64,000 nucleotides of DNA from contig OZ020585.1 in assembly GCA_963971535.1 (NCBI GenBank), positions 27,753,249-27,817,248 on the forward strand, written 5' to 3'. Source of the DNA: Notolepis coatsorum (taxonomy: Eukaryota; Chordata; Actinopteri; Aulopiformes; Paralepididae). The first letter of the stretch is position 1; the number at the start of each line of letters is the position of its first letter. A program made the translations under genes and the position numbers. The notes under the pieces were generated by a model. The model was given only the letters and a program-made list of their open reading frames with translations, searched no databases and was not told the origin of the DNA. This document shows, piece after piece, positions 44,057 to 55,860 of this stretch.

Positions 44057-46542
44057 TGTGAGGTTTTGTCCGCTGCTCACCAACTTTCTCTGTTTTCTTT
44101 AAGCCTACTGTTAGAAATTCCCTTCTCACTCACTCTCTCTAGCCCCCACCCTCTCGTTCTTTACTCTCGTTTACTCTCAGTGGCCACACCTGGACTATTA
44201 TCAATTACCTCTCGCACCTGTGGTGGCAGGCTAATTAGTTCCCCTGTGGGCTTTAAATACCAGGGCTCTTCCCCTCGTTTCGGCGTGGGGTCGTGTTGTA
44301 TTCATGCTGAGTCATATTCTCTAACATCTAGACTTTTTCGGGAGATCCTCTGGTCTACCAATGCTGTATATGGATTTCTCCAGCCTTGAGATGTTTTGCT
44401 CCAGCCTTCGTCTGCTGTCGCCGTAGCCTGTGGAGGAGACTGTTCTGCGCTCCCTGTACTTCCACGGGAGGCACCCCAGCGCTCCACTGCAGACCCCAGC
44501 GCAGCTGTTCGTCCTGACGCACATCTAGACCAACGCGCATCTCCCGGACCCTCGGGCTTGGCACGCTCTCCAGTCACCAGCGCGCAACGCGCATCTGCAA
44601 GGGCTTGGCACGCTCTCCAGTCACCAGCGCGCAACGCGCATCTTCAAGGGCTTGGCACGCTCTCCAGTCTCCAGCGCGCAACGCGCATCTTCCAAGGATC
44701 CTCGTGCTTGGCACGCTCTCCAGTCACCAGCGCGCAACGCGCATCTGCAAGGGCTTGGCACGCTCTCCAGTCACCAGCGCGCAACGCGCATCTTCAAGGG
44801 CTTGGCACGCTCTCCAGTCTCCAGCGCGCAACGCGCATCTTCCAAGGATCCTCGTGCTTGGCACACTCCTCCTCGCAGACGCACCCCGAGGCGTCTCTCA
44901 GTTCCGACGTGCACACCAAGGTGTGGCGCGCCACTCTGTTCCTCGGCTCCGACAGCGGCTACCCGGTGGACGACACCCTCGCCATCGCCGCTGTTCCAGC
45001 ACCCTGTTCCTCGGCTCCAACAGCGGCTACCCGGTGGACGACACCCTCGCCACCGCCGCTGTTCCAGCACTCTGTTCCTCGGCTCCGACAGCGGCTACCC
45101 GGTGGACGACACCCTCGCCACCGCCGCTGTTCCAGCACTCTGTTCCTCGGCTCCGACAGCGGCTACCCGGTGGACGACACCCTCGCCACCGCCGCTGTTC
45201 CAGCACCCTGTTCCTCGGCTCCGACAGCGGCTACCCGGTGGACGACACCCTCGCCACCGTCGCTGTTCCAGCACTCTGTTCCTCGGCTCGGACAGCCAGC
45301 TACCCGGTGGCGACACCCTCGCCGCCGCTGCTGTTCCTGCACCATTACGCATACGCCTGGGTGAGTTTTGATTGTGATGTCACTCACCCAGCGTAATGCC
45401 TCTTTCCCCCGTCCCGCTGCGTTTCCTGTACCATTACGCATACGCCTGGGTGAGTTTTGATTGTGATGTCACTCACCCAGCGTAATGCCTCTTGCCCCCG
45501 TCCCGCTGCTGTTCCTGCACCATTACGCATACGCCTGGGTGAGTTTTGATTGTGATGTCACTCACCCAGCGTAATGCCTCTTGCCCCCGTCCCGCTGCGT
45601 TTCCTGTACCATTACGCATACGCCTGGGTGAGTTTTGATTGTGATGTCACTCACCCAGCGTAATGCCTCTTGCCCCCGTCCCGCTGCTGTCCCTGTACCA
45701 TTACGCATACGCCTGGGTGAGTTTTGATTGTGATGTCACTCACCCAGCGTAATGCCTCTTGCCCCCGTCCCGCTGCGTTCCTGTACCATTCCGCATACGC
45801 TTGGGTGAGTTTTGATTGTGATGTCACTCACCCAGCGTAATGCCTCCTTTTTTGTTCTCACTTAGTTAGTAGTTTGGACATTTCATCTCCCACTCTGTTT
45901 TTGTTCTCACTTAGATAGTATTTTTGGACATTACATCTCCCCCTGTGTGTTAGTCACACGAAGATATTATTACTTTGTTACTTTGTTTATTTGGACTGTT
46001 CTGCATCTGCTCTGTTTGTTCCCTTTTGAATATTAACCCTCTCCTCTGTTCTGCAGAGCGGCCCAGATGTTTTCCCACCAGTCCCCAGTTCCTCCCTGTC
46101 CCCAGCCCGCCTCCGCGGGCCTCAGTCCCCTCTGTCCCTAGTTCTCCCCTTTCTAGTTCCACCTAGTTCCTGGTCCCAAGTTCTCCCCTTCTAGTTCCAC
46201 CTAGTTCCTTGTCCCTAGTTCTCCTAGTCCCCAGTTCTCCTGTTCCCTAGCTCTCCTTGTCCCGACATCTCCTAGTCTCTAGTTCCTCTGTTCCTTTAAC
46301 CTTCCCCTAGCGTTTCCTTTAATGTTTCCCCTAGCGTTCATTAACCTTCCCTTAGTGTTCCCTTTTCCTGCCCGCCTCTTAAAGGCACCTAGTTTTTCCC
46401 CTCTTGTTATATTCCTGTATTTGTGTTCTCCCTTAAAGGGACAGTGCCCTTTTTTCCCTGTCTCTCAATAAATATCTGTTTCTTGGCAAACCATCATACC
46501 TGTCTTGTGTTGTGCGATTGGGGTCGGTTACAAACCATAACA
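44057..46542 (+). repeat. 3' LTR (2,486 bp)
   Basis: Near-identical to the 5' LTR. It carries 48 extra bases at about 44491-44538 (agaccccagcgcagctgttc and following). Single-base differences seen include caccgcc/catcgcc near 44984 and ttgccccc/tttccccc near 45403. Confidence 0.92.
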
Positions 46543-46547
46543 ACAAC

Positions 46548-46838
46548 GCAACAATTGTGACACACAACAGTCCAGAAACGCAAAACAAGATATTCGCCTA
46601 CAGTAAAATAAATGGACAAACGTGACAAAAAATAAATGAAAAGAATATGAAATAGTAAATTATTATAGTAAAATAAAGTAAAGACCCACATTGAAGTGCT
46701 TAGTTGTCTACTGTTTACAGACTTACATTTCAACATCAAACGACCTGCATCCTGCCTCACCACGAGAGGAGTGCAGCTTGGTATGTTCAAAATAATGGCA
46801 TGATGGTAACTATTCACCATGGCTGCCCAGGGTTGTTT
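46548..46838. other. unique intergenic sequence
   Basis: Short stretch between two elements; nothing recognised. Confidence 0.4.
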
Positions 46839-47172
46839 GTCTAGCTCAGGGGTGGGCAACTTTGTATATGGTGAGGGCCACAAAATGTCCACAATCAATC
46901 TGGGGGGCCGCATTGTTTATCGGCAGTCCCGGCAGTAGTACCCCATCACTCAAATAGCCCTAATAGTCACAAGGTATATAAACAATTATAATTTGTTGTA
47001 ACTTTGTTTTTATTCCATTTCAAATGCATTTAGTAATGCAATTTCAACTTTATGAATTTATAAACAGCTGAATTTAAAAGTATTGCTGTGTAACCCCAAA
47101 TATATACAAAAATGATCAATTATAATTAAGGCTTCTAATAAAATAAATGTATGAACTTAAAGCCCACTGCTC

Positions 47173-47439
47173 AACAAACACAAAGCAGCATTCCTGCTGC
47201 ATTTCACTACAACAGTCAATCAAAAGTGCAATAATAAATGATTTTGTTAAATGTATAAACTTTTATCCTGCTACTAAACAAAACATAACACTGAAATGCA
47301 TGTTATGGATATGAAGCACTCAGGAATGTTTTGTTTAGTACCAGGATAAAAGTGTATACATTTAACAAAATCATTTATTATTGCACTTTTGATTTACTGT
47401 TGTAGTGAAATGCAGCAGGAATGCTGCTTTGTGTTTGTG
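47173..47439. repeat. long inverted repeat inside the hAT fossil
   Basis: Arms of about 110 bases (caaacacaaagcagcattcc ... tttatcctgctactaaacaa) are inverted around a centre of about 45 bases near 47287-47330. They differ at only a few positions. Confidence 0.85.
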
Positions 47440-47578
47440 TTATTAGTGTTATCTGAACACTACAAAAGTAAACAAGTAAAGTGCAAGTAAAGTAAAGTGC
47501 AATACTACATGCCTCCCATTGACCCTTTATCAAACTGGCATGACATTCACCCTCGCCCCACAGTGGGTCAATAATGGT

Positions 47579-47579
<1 letters not shown>

Positions 47580-47640
<61 letters not shown>
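47580..47640. repeat. (AAT)n microsatellite
   Basis: About 20 AAT repeats followed by ctctacacctcttcatcatc-type pyrimidine repeats to 47775. Confidence 0.95.
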
Positions 47641-47642
<2 letters not shown>

Positions 47643-47780
47643 GTCCCCTCTCTACACCTCTCCATCATCTCCCCCCCCCCCTCTCTACATCTCTTCATCA
47701 TCTCTTCCCCCCTCTACACCTCTTCATCATCTCCTTCCCCCCCTCTACACCTCTTCATCATCTCCTCCTCCCCCCTGTCT

Positions 47781-48709
47781 TTAATGAGACACTTGTGGTC
47801 TCTCCATTTGGCGCACAATAGCAGGAATGTCAACTTCAATGTTTGTGCATGCAATCTGCATCAGATGAAATAATGTTTCATCCGACAGCCTGTTTCTCTC
47901 CTTTGACTTGATGTGCTTCATGTTTGAGAAATTGCTCTCACATATGTATGTGCTCCCAAACATACTGGCCATAGAGAGGGCAAAGTCCCTGAGGAGTGGG
48001 AAGCGGGGCTCAGGTAGCAGTTTCCAAAACGAAATTCCCCTCTCATTTATCTTTGCTTGCAAAAAAGGATCTGACTGTAGCTCGCACAGTTCAAGCTGCA
48101 ACGGTGGGGGCTGCTCTGACACCGTAGCGGTGAGGGGGCCGGAAAACAGCGCTATCCGTGACTGCATGCCATTGAAATCTTCAAACCGATCATTGAATTG
48201 CATTGGCAGTGTTTCAATGTCGCTCCTGTACTTTCCGACGGCTCAGCCATCGGATTTCTGTGTGTAGCTGCAAGTCGCCATTATCAGTGTCCATCTCTTC
48301 CAAAAAGGAGACAAACTTTCTATGGTTTAGTGACCTGTTGCCTCCACGAATTAGATTGGTAACCTCGGTAACCAAATCCATAACATGGCTGTAGTCAAGC
48401 TTCTTGGCACAGAGAGCCTCCTATATCAGATAAAAAAAAAAAAAAAACGATTTAACGACTCTCGCATATAATTTGACTACACTCGACTCGCATTGGTCAT
48501 TATAGTGACCCACAATAGATGGAAATTATGTTAGCGAACTTACCTGATGTATAATGCAGTGCAGCATTGGACACTCAACGCCACTTTGCCTTAGAAGCCC
48601 GGCGAATCCTGTGCGTTTTCCTTTCATTGCCGGTGCTCCATCGGTAACAACAGCCGACAGTTTATCAAAACCCCCATATTGCTGCACGGCACTTTCAACA
48701 GCGTTTCAT
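47781..48709 (-). pseudogene. hAT transposase fragment with one intron
   Basis: Minus-strand pieces read AVVTDGAPAMKGKRTGFAGL and LHCIIHQ (48709-48544). A 123-bp intron follows (48543-48421, gtaagt...atatag). Next come EALCAKKLDYSHVMDLV and LHTEIRWLSR (48420-48245), and after a frameshift near 48245 the hAT dimerisation region ESNFSNMKHIKSKERNRLSD to 47781. The motif order matches the GTF2IRD2/ZBED-type hAT transposases. The N-terminal zinc finger is absent. Confidence 0.8.
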
Positions 48710-48721
48710 ATGTCCACACTA

Positions 48722-48840
48722 GGGCTGACCCCTATTAGTCAAATAGTCGACTAATCGATCGAAAGGAGCCATAGTCGACTGCCAACTCTTCTTAGTCGAA
48801 TACAATAATTTTTTTTTTTTTTTTTTTTTTAATATTGGCC
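48722..48840. mobile_element. MITE fragment (tagtcgactaatcgat family)
   Basis: agggctgacccctattagtc and agtcgactaatcgatcg are typical of an abundant fish MITE. It ends in a T run and is nested in the hAT fossil. Confidence 0.55.
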
Positions 48841-48974
48841 TGGGGCCGCATGGAACGTCGGTGAGGGCCGCATGCGGCCCGCGGGCCGCCAGTTGCCCCT
48901 CCCTGGTCTAGCTGAACACATCTGCATTAACCTCATTATGTGTGTTATTGAGCATCATGGCCCTGTAACAAGGA

Positions 48975-49100
48975 TGATATATAAATAAATGGCTGCATTT
49001 ATATAGCGCTTTTATCCAAAGTGCTTTACAATTTGTTCCTCACATTTTTACCCATTCACTCACCGATGGCGGAGGCAACCATGCAAGGAGTCAACCTGCT
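48975..49100 (-). mobile_element. L2-type retroposon tail
   Basis: atggctgcatttatatagcg then cttttatccaaagtgcttta is the inverse of the L2/SINE shared 3' end, with an ataaataaa run beside it. Only the tail is present. Confidence 0.6.
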
Positions 49101-49164
49101 CATCGGCAATGAATTTGTACTGCCTTCACTGCACTGCCACTGTAATCATAACTACCTACCTGAA

Positions 49165-49400
49165 ACTATAGTCTAAATGGTAAATGGTGTAGCGCTGTTA
49201 TCCAAAGCACTTTACAATTTTGTTCCTCACCCATTCACTCACACAGTCACAGACTCACACACCAGCGGAGGAGGCAACCATCAGGAGCAATTAGGGGTTA
49301 AGGGTCTTGCTGATGCTGCCCGGGAGGATTGGGAATCGAACCGGGAACCTCCAGATTATCAGACGACTGCTCTACCTCTTGGGTCAATGTTGCCCTGTCT
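49165..49400 (-). mobile_element. tRNA-derived SINE with L2-type tail
   Basis: On the minus strand the head reads agaggtagagcagtcgtctg (A box) and ggttcccggttcgattccc (B box). The body includes cttaacccctaattgctcct, and the tail is ttgtaaagtgctttggataa followed by cgctacaccatttaccattt. The shared tail suggests L2-dependent mobilisation. It is not a tRNA gene, since the acceptor stem and the distal half are missing. Confidence 0.8.
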
Positions 49401-50130
49401 CTCCCCTATTTAGTGGGATATATCAGGTCTGTACGGTTTACTCTCCTGCCTCACTTCACTGAGTGAACCATGAGCTGGATGGAGGAAGATGCACCAATTT
49501 CCATTCCCTGATGCAGAGCCTATGGTCCAGCATGACGACGTGTGGATCCATCCACCTCATCTGAGGTTCATGCAATACCATAGGTAGAAATTTAATATGA
49601 CCAGTTTAAAATGGTCACAAATGGCTGTCTACATGCTTATGCAGTTTTGCAGGGGTCCAACTAATCTTATTTATAATGTTGAATTCTACTAATCCAGTCC
49701 TAAACTCAGAATCACACTCCACTAAATGACTGATTGAGGTGTGACTGCCTCCCATGTCTGTTTGATGCAATTTATCCACTTGCCTAGTCTGTCCAACAAA
49801 GCAGAGTAGTATTTAGTATTGTTATGTGCTCCTTTAGAAAACAGTTCTCTGTGTTGCCACAAGGTGTCACACTACATTGACTGCAACGGAAATGGAATTG
49901 TCCCTGTCTTTGAGCCAAAGACATCTCTGGAATAGTACATTTGATGAGAAGATGTGAGAAAATAGTGAGATGGGTTCGGGTGTAAGGTGTATCTTCCAGA
50001 GCTGTCAAACTAGAAGGACTCTGGGAGGAGAGGCGCTCTCTCTTCCTGAGGCACATGGTATTACGACATCATCCTTATGGTATGGCCTCTTGTACTTGAT
50101 GTGACAGATGGGAGGACAGCCACGATCAGA
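49401..50130. other. unique intergenic sequence
   Basis: No recognised gene; short open frames show no family resemblance. Confidence 0.45.
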
Positions 50131-50131
50131 G

Positions 50132-50286
50132 TTAACCCTTTCACTACCACAAGACAGAAGGTTAACCCTTTACTATCACACAACCGACGGTCGCCGGCTG
50201 TCGTGCGGCAGTGAAAGGGTTAACCTTGTGTGTGTTGTCGCAGTGAAAGGGTTAACCATTTTGGTAGTGTGTCAGCGAAAGGGTTA
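50132..50286. repeat. multi-arm palindromic repeat, copy 4
   Basis: ttaaccctttcactaccac and its inverse gtagtgtgtcagcgaaaggg bracket an inner GC-rich hairpin (cgacggtcgccggctgtcg). The outer ends are conserved with the other three copies, while the centre differs. Confidence 0.83.
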
Positions 50287-50654
50287 ATCTGTATACATCT
50301 AATTCAGTTCCTGCACACGATTTGTTTTACGAAAGCCAGGCTGAGTGGGTTGTTTCGAGGTGACCCCTGTAATAGATGAGTTCTGGTCATCGTTCATTAA
50401 TATATTATTAGGTAGAGTAGAGCCCTTCAATTTTACAGTAGAACCCTGTCCTGTGGTGGCCATCTTCAGGGTACATTACATACCAGCTTGTCTCACTAAG
50501 AAACATTCTGATGGTGTCACTTTTTCCTCCCTCATAGCCCGTATTCTCTTACGGGGGTGATGTCTGAATCCACCTTCTACTACAGCCTGGATAAATGACT
50601 TGGTGTCTTTTCTGTCTTTGGAAAAGGAGAAATATTTGTTTTAACAAAAAATGG

Positions 50655-50757
50655 CAGCCTATTATCTCATGTCGATTAATTTGCGATTAATCGCGAGTTA
50701 ACTATGGACAATCATGCGATTAATCGAGTTAAATATTTTAATTGATTGACAGCACTA
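50655..50757 (-). mobile_element. MITE end (gattaatcgcgattaa family)
   Basis: The inverse begins agtgctgtcaatcaattaaa and contains cgcgattaatcg-type motifs of a common teleost DNA element. Only one end was found. Confidence 0.5.
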
Positions 50758-51329
50758 GTATACTCTTAGTTACATCTCTGGACCCCACATGTTTTCAATG
50801 CACCCAATCTTTGATGTCACCAACTTAAAACACCCCTCTTATTGTATTACATTCCCTGTTTTATTTGATTTTCTTTTTGTGCTGTGTTTTCTCTTCCTCT
50901 GGATGGGCAGGACGTTGGGGGTCGGAGGGCAAGCTTTGTAGTGTTTCTGTTCTAACACAAAAATCTATTGGAACGCACATTTATCATTTATACCTATATT
51001 TTTGTGTAAAAAACAATGTGGACATTTATATACTCTATAAATAAAGGTCCTCGACATATGGGTAAGTATTTGATAAATGCTTTTAAAGTAAAAGTAGGGG
51101 AGAACGGGGGACGTTGTCACACGGGTAGGTTGTCACATTCATTATATTTCACCACCAGAGGATCCTGTCTCCCATACTTTGGTATTTAAATGTCCAGAAT
51201 TTGGGTCAGAGTTCACCTACATTGTCATATTTGGAGTGAAACAGCTGAATTTGAGGTGAGAGGACTTTTGTGTTTTTCATGTCCATTTGTAAATATTCCG
51301 CTCCTCAGTATTTTTCTTCTAGGCTTTTA

Positions 51330-51575
51330 CACAATTGGTTTATAATGAAACAATTATTACCCTTAAAAAGTGTGAAGGGTCTTACGGCTGCCAAAAAGCT
51401 AATAGCATCACACTGGATTCAACCTGATAAAATGTGCCGGAGGGTATGGATTCTTACCTATCTTGATGTGATTTACCTAGAGATATCTACCGCACGAATT
51501 CTAGGTGTTAATGAAGCCAGCATAGCAATCTGGTCAGAAGTGGTGGAGAGGATAAAGCATTATATGAACTATTAA
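51330..51575 (+). pseudogene. possible L1/Tx1-type ORF2 C-terminal fragment
   Basis: The open frame ends LTAAKKLIASHWIQPDKM then EISTARILGVNEASIAIWSE, a pattern (AAKKLI-xHW ... W) like the end of L1/Tx1 ORF2 proteins. No RT motif is adjacent. Assignment is tentative. Confidence 0.4.
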
Positions 51576-52427
51576 TCCTTGGTATCAAACGGAATAATGG
51601 ATGTATTCAAGGGGGGTCCGGTGGGGGGGGGGGGAGAACGAGTAAGAGCATTTGTGTGTTTTATAGTGGATTTCTACTGTAAATGTTTGTATGTCATGTC
51701 AAAAAGTGTGAAGGGATAGCTATAGTTTATATTGTTGTTAGCTAGCTAACTAGTTGTTAGATGGCTGTTAGCCTTGATGCTATCAAGACATTCCAGTTGG
51801 GGTACTTGGTCGTCACATTTTATTTGGGGTTGGTTGTCACAGCATTTCTCAAGCGGGTGTTCGATAGTGTCTCAAATCATGTCCTTGAAATCATAAATAT
51901 GTCGCTTCAAACAGGCACTTTTCCAGATGCATTTAAAACGACTGTAGTAAAACCACTACTAAAGAAAACAAACTTAGATGTAAACGAACTAAAAAGCTAT
52001 AGGCCAATATCGAACCTTCCATTTATCAGCAAGATATTAGAAAAGATAGTCTCAGTACAAATAAACTCCTTTCTCAAAGATAATAACATCATGGAGGAAT
52101 TACAATCAGGTTTCAGAACAAATCACAGCACTGAAACTGCCCTTACTAAAATAGTTAGCGACCTCAGGCTAAACTCCGATGCTGGCAAAGTCTCAATTCT
52201 TGTCCTATTGGACCTTAGTGCAGCGTTCGATACGATTGACCATAATATCTTGATCAGTCGTCTTGAAAGACTGGTTGGCTTTTCCGATCATGTACTAAAT
52301 TGGCTCATAACATACATTAAGGGGAGAAGGTTCTATGTTAAGCTTGGAGACAATGTATCCGAGGAACATGACAGCAGCTTTGGAGTTGCACAAGGAAGCT
52401 GCCTTGGTCCATTACTCTTCTCACTAT

Positions 52428-53615
52428 CAGGGACGTGCACAGGACTTTAGAGGGGCAGGTGCTCAAAGGCTGAAAAGGGCACTACACTTGTGTGTATATA
52501 TTATTATTATTATTATATATTATTATATACACATTATATATATGCGGCACGGTGGTGTAGTGGTTAACACTGTCGCCTCACAGCAAGAAGGTCCAGGGTT
52601 CGATTCCCGCTTGGGGACCAGGTTTCCATGATGCCAGTTACCCAGGTGGGGTATCTCCCAGGCCTTTCTGTGTGGAGTTTGCATGTTCTCCCCGTGCTCG
52701 CAAGGGTTTCCCCCCCGATAAGATAAACCCAATGGAAAAACATGCACAACAACAAGATCGCTAACGCTGTGGCGTCCTTGACGAAGACGGACGGGAGCAC
52801 TTGGATTGGTCCCCTGGCGCGGCTCACGTTGACGCCTGTCTGCTCCCGGCTGCCCTTGGGGGGGAAGGACGACGGGATGGGTTAATCGCAGATACGAATT
52901 GCATGCATGCATCGCATGTGTGCCAATTGATGACCTCGGAGCAGGTCCTAAATTATTATTACTAAATTATTATTATATTAAGCGAGCGCGATTTGTAAGG
53001 GCCCTTTTCGGGCGGGGGGCCCCCTTTTTATGCTTTTTGGGGGGTTTTGGTGATCAAATATTGAATATTGAACTATAATAATCAGTGCAGGAGCTCACTT
53101 ATCCTTGAAAGACACTTTTATCACTGACTTAAAAGGCCCATACATCTCCATAAATGTTCAGGGGGGAGGGAATAAGTGCTTACCCTACAGACCCCAAGAA
53201 GTGCTGTATATTCTGTATTGTTTAATATAAATGCATTTTTTATTCCAATCCCGATTTGTATTTGAGATTCCCAAATCCCATCGGATTTGACTTCTTTGTG
53301 TCCCTCAATGAGTGTAATACCAGCATTCAACAGCGGTTTCTATCATGATCATCATCACCACCCACGCTATGCATAAAATATATAGGTCCGCGGAGAGGCA
53401 TGCTGAGGAGGCCGTGCAAACTGCAATGGAATATGGGGCATCTTTCTCTCTTTACCCAATATTTTGATTCTATCCTGACATTTTTCAGTTGGAAGGGCAG
53501 TCTATATGCGTAACAGTAAAATTTTTTTTTTTTTTTCAAAAAGGCCACTTTTTTGATGAGGCTCAAAAAGGCAGGTGCTCAGGCACCCCTTGGCCTCTAT
53601 GTGTGCACGTGCCTG
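52428..53615. mobile_element. non-autonomous hAT element inside L2 (1,188 bp)
   Basis: Left end cagggacgtgcacagg and right end gtgcacgtgcctg are inverted, and inner aggggcaggtgctcaaaggc pairs imperfectly with aggcaggtgctcaggcaccc. It is flanked by a perfect 8-bp duplication CTCACTAT (52420-52427, 53616-53623). Excision restores PLLFSL-YMLPLG exactly. No transposase. Confidence 0.9.
52542..52720 (+). mobile_element. tRNA-like repeat nested in the hAT element
   Basis: gcggcacggtggtgtagtgg (A-box-like), then ggtccagggttcgattcccg (B box), then ctttctgtgtggagtttgca and tgttctccccgtgctcgc. This is a widespread fish repeat with a pol III-type head. It is not a functional tRNA. Confidence 0.7.
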
Positions 53616-53623
53616 CTCACTAT

Positions 53624-54507
53624 ATATGCTGCCCCTTGGGGACATCATTCGAGACCACAATGTATGCTTCCATAGTTATGCTGATGATACACAACTATAT
53701 ATCTCCGCAGAACCAAATAACACTACAGCCATACAGTCCATTACAAATAGTCTGTTAGCAATAAACAAGTGGATGAACAATAACTTCCTAAAATTAAACG
53801 AAAGCAAGACCGAAATCCTATTGATCGGCCCAAAAGCGAAAAGGGAAGTGCTGTGTGAAAACCTGGGGAGTCTGTCATCCTATGTAAAGACTGAGGTTAC
53901 AAGCCTAGGTGTCATCTTGGACTCAGACCTGACCTTTAAGTCTCATATAAATAAGGCCATGAAAACGTCATTCTTCCACCTAAGAAACATAGCGAAAGTA
54001 AGACCTTTCGTAAATAAAAAGGATGCAGAGACACTTATTCATGCTTTTGTATCAAGTCGGCTTGACTATTGTAATGCACTGTTCACTGGTCTTCCCAAAG
54101 CAACCATTGGGAAGCTTCAGCTTATCCAAAACTCTGCAGCTCGATTACTAACTCATACAAGGAGAAGAGAACATATCACTCCAGTCCTAGCCACTCTGCA
54201 CTGGCTTCCAATAACTCATAGAATTGATTTTAAGGTCCTTTTCCTAACATATAAAGCTCTTAATGAGCAAGGCCCAAAATACATAGCAAATTCCCTAGTT
54301 AGTTATCTGCCCTCAAGAACGCTACGGTCATCCACTACAGGTTTACTAGACACGCCCAGAAACCAAAAGAGGATAGGAAGTATGGCATTTGCCAACTATG
54401 CCCCAAAACTATGGAACACACTACCAACACACATCAGAAACGCCAGCTCCATACACATTTTTAAAGGAAAATTAAAAACGTACCTATACAGTCTAGCTTA
54501 CAAATAG
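53624..54507 (+). pseudogene. L2 reverse transcriptase, C-terminal part
   Basis: About 294 codons are open from the insertion site through [10 protein letters not shown] (catalytic box) and the conserved HWLPITHRIDFKVLFLTYKA to YSLAYK and stop. With the hAT removed, it joins the upstream 195 codons in frame. Confidence 0.85.
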
Positions 54508-54525
54508 TTATGGCTTGGAAAAACC

Positions 54526-54845
54526 TGATGGATCCATGAGGCTAGGATAAGCCTTGTGGACCCAACTTTTTAGATGAAGGAACGGGTACATACGCACACA
54601 ATACACGACCACTGATGGATCCGTAAGGCTTGGATAAGTCTTATGGACCCAACTCTTTAGATGAGGGAACGGGTACATACGCACACAATACGCGGCCACT
54701 GATGGATCCATGGGGCTTGGATAAGTCCTGTGGACCCAACTCTGACCACTGACCACATGAGGGAATGGGTACATACGCACACAATACACGGCAACTGATG
54801 GATCCATGGGACTTAGATAAGTCCTGTGGACCCAACTCTGACCAC
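54526..54845. repeat. 87-94-bp tandem repeat, four copies
   Basis: Units starting at 54526, 54613, 54700 and 54794 begin tgatggatccatgaggcttg-like and include gaacgggtacatacgcacac. They lie in the 3' UTR of the L2. Confidence 0.9.
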
Positions 54846-55034
54846 TAATAAAAACGTAACTACACTAGCGTTATAAGAGCTAACATTGCTACCTACCGTA
54901 CAAGTGCATTGGTTTAGTGCATTTCCTACTTCCGGTTGCTACTGAGCGGACATGTTTGTGCGGACCTGTTCTCCCAAACTGGTAAGCAAATGACTGTTTT
55001 CATGTTTTCATTTTTACGTTATTTTCATTTTTAC

Positions 55035-55191
<157 letters not shown>

Positions 55192-55539
55192 TATTTTTAT
55201 TTTATTTTTTTTAACCTTGATCTTAACTGATCACTGTGACTTTATTGCTTTTATCGTTATATATGCCTATGTTTGTGTACAGCACTTTGAGCTACATGAC
55301 ATGTATGAAAGGTGCTTTATAAATACTTACTTACTTACTTACTTACGTACTTACATGTTGTGTAGGCTATTATTGTTAGGCCGATTTATTGTGTTCTTAT
55401 TTTGTTATATAGGATGGCCTAAAGATGTGTTTCCTGTTTATGTTCATTAAGATGCATTAAGTTATGTATTTGTCAACTTGTCAATGCAATTACACTTTCA
55501 AATTTAGTTCTGCCTTCTTGTCTATTCTCAGTCCTTGCC

Positions 55540-55670
55540 CCACAATGGTGGACCCCAGTTAGGACAGCCAAAACCCGTCCAATCTTTCGCCGTCGACTAA
55601 AGACGCACTTCTTCAATCATTATCTGAAATCTAAATCTTGTCTTCTTTTTAAGATTTTCCCATTAAAAGT
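55540..55670 (+). pseudogene. LINE C-terminal scrap
   Basis: The frame includes FRRRLKTHFFNHYL, the usual end of L2/Rex-like ORFs (compare the SFKxRLKTxLF motif). No other part is present. Confidence 0.45.
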
Positions 55671-55860
55671 TTTAAAACACATGGTGACAACCAACCCCAT
55701 AGTGCGTGACAACCATCCCCATGATGGGGTTGGTTGTCACAATGTGTCAGCAACATCTTAAGCTTCAATTTAATGTAGGAATGACTATTGAAAGATGTTT
55801 TGATTATGAGCAATTCACACTAGAGTAAAAAGTGTGACAATGTCCCCCGTTCTCCCCTAC

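Larger units (their letters stand above)
39735..46542 (+). mobile_element. LTR retrotransposon, non-coding interior (LARD-like), 6.8 kb
   Basis: Two LTRs (39735-42172 and 44057-46542) start tgtgaggttttgtccgctgc and end aaaccataaca (TG...CA). The whole is flanked by the 5-bp duplication ACAAC (39730-39734, 46543-46547). The 1.9-kb interior has no gag, protease, RT or integrase. A purine run gagggggggg precedes the 3' LTR, as expected of a polypurine tract. No clear tRNA primer site was identified. Apart from one 48-bp indel the LTRs differ at only a few bases, so the insertion is recent. Mobilisation would need proteins from another element, probably Gypsy-like. Confidence 0.9.
46847..48905 (-). 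mobile_element. hAT transposon fossil (GTF2IRD2-like transposase), 2,059 bp
   Basis: Termini caggggtgggcaact and agttgcccctccctg are inverted and flanked by a perfect 8-bp duplication GTCTAGCT (46839-46846, 48906-48913). The minus strand keeps part of a transposase. Internal deletions and insertions (a palindrome at 47173-47439, an (AAT)n run at 47580-47640 and a tagtcgactaatcg repeat at 48722-48840) show it is inactive. Confidence 0.9.

Noticed and set aside
49300..49390. tRNA gene on the minus strand
   Set aside because: A- and B-box sequences are present but the element continues into a SINE body with an L2-type tail, and no acceptor stem closes.
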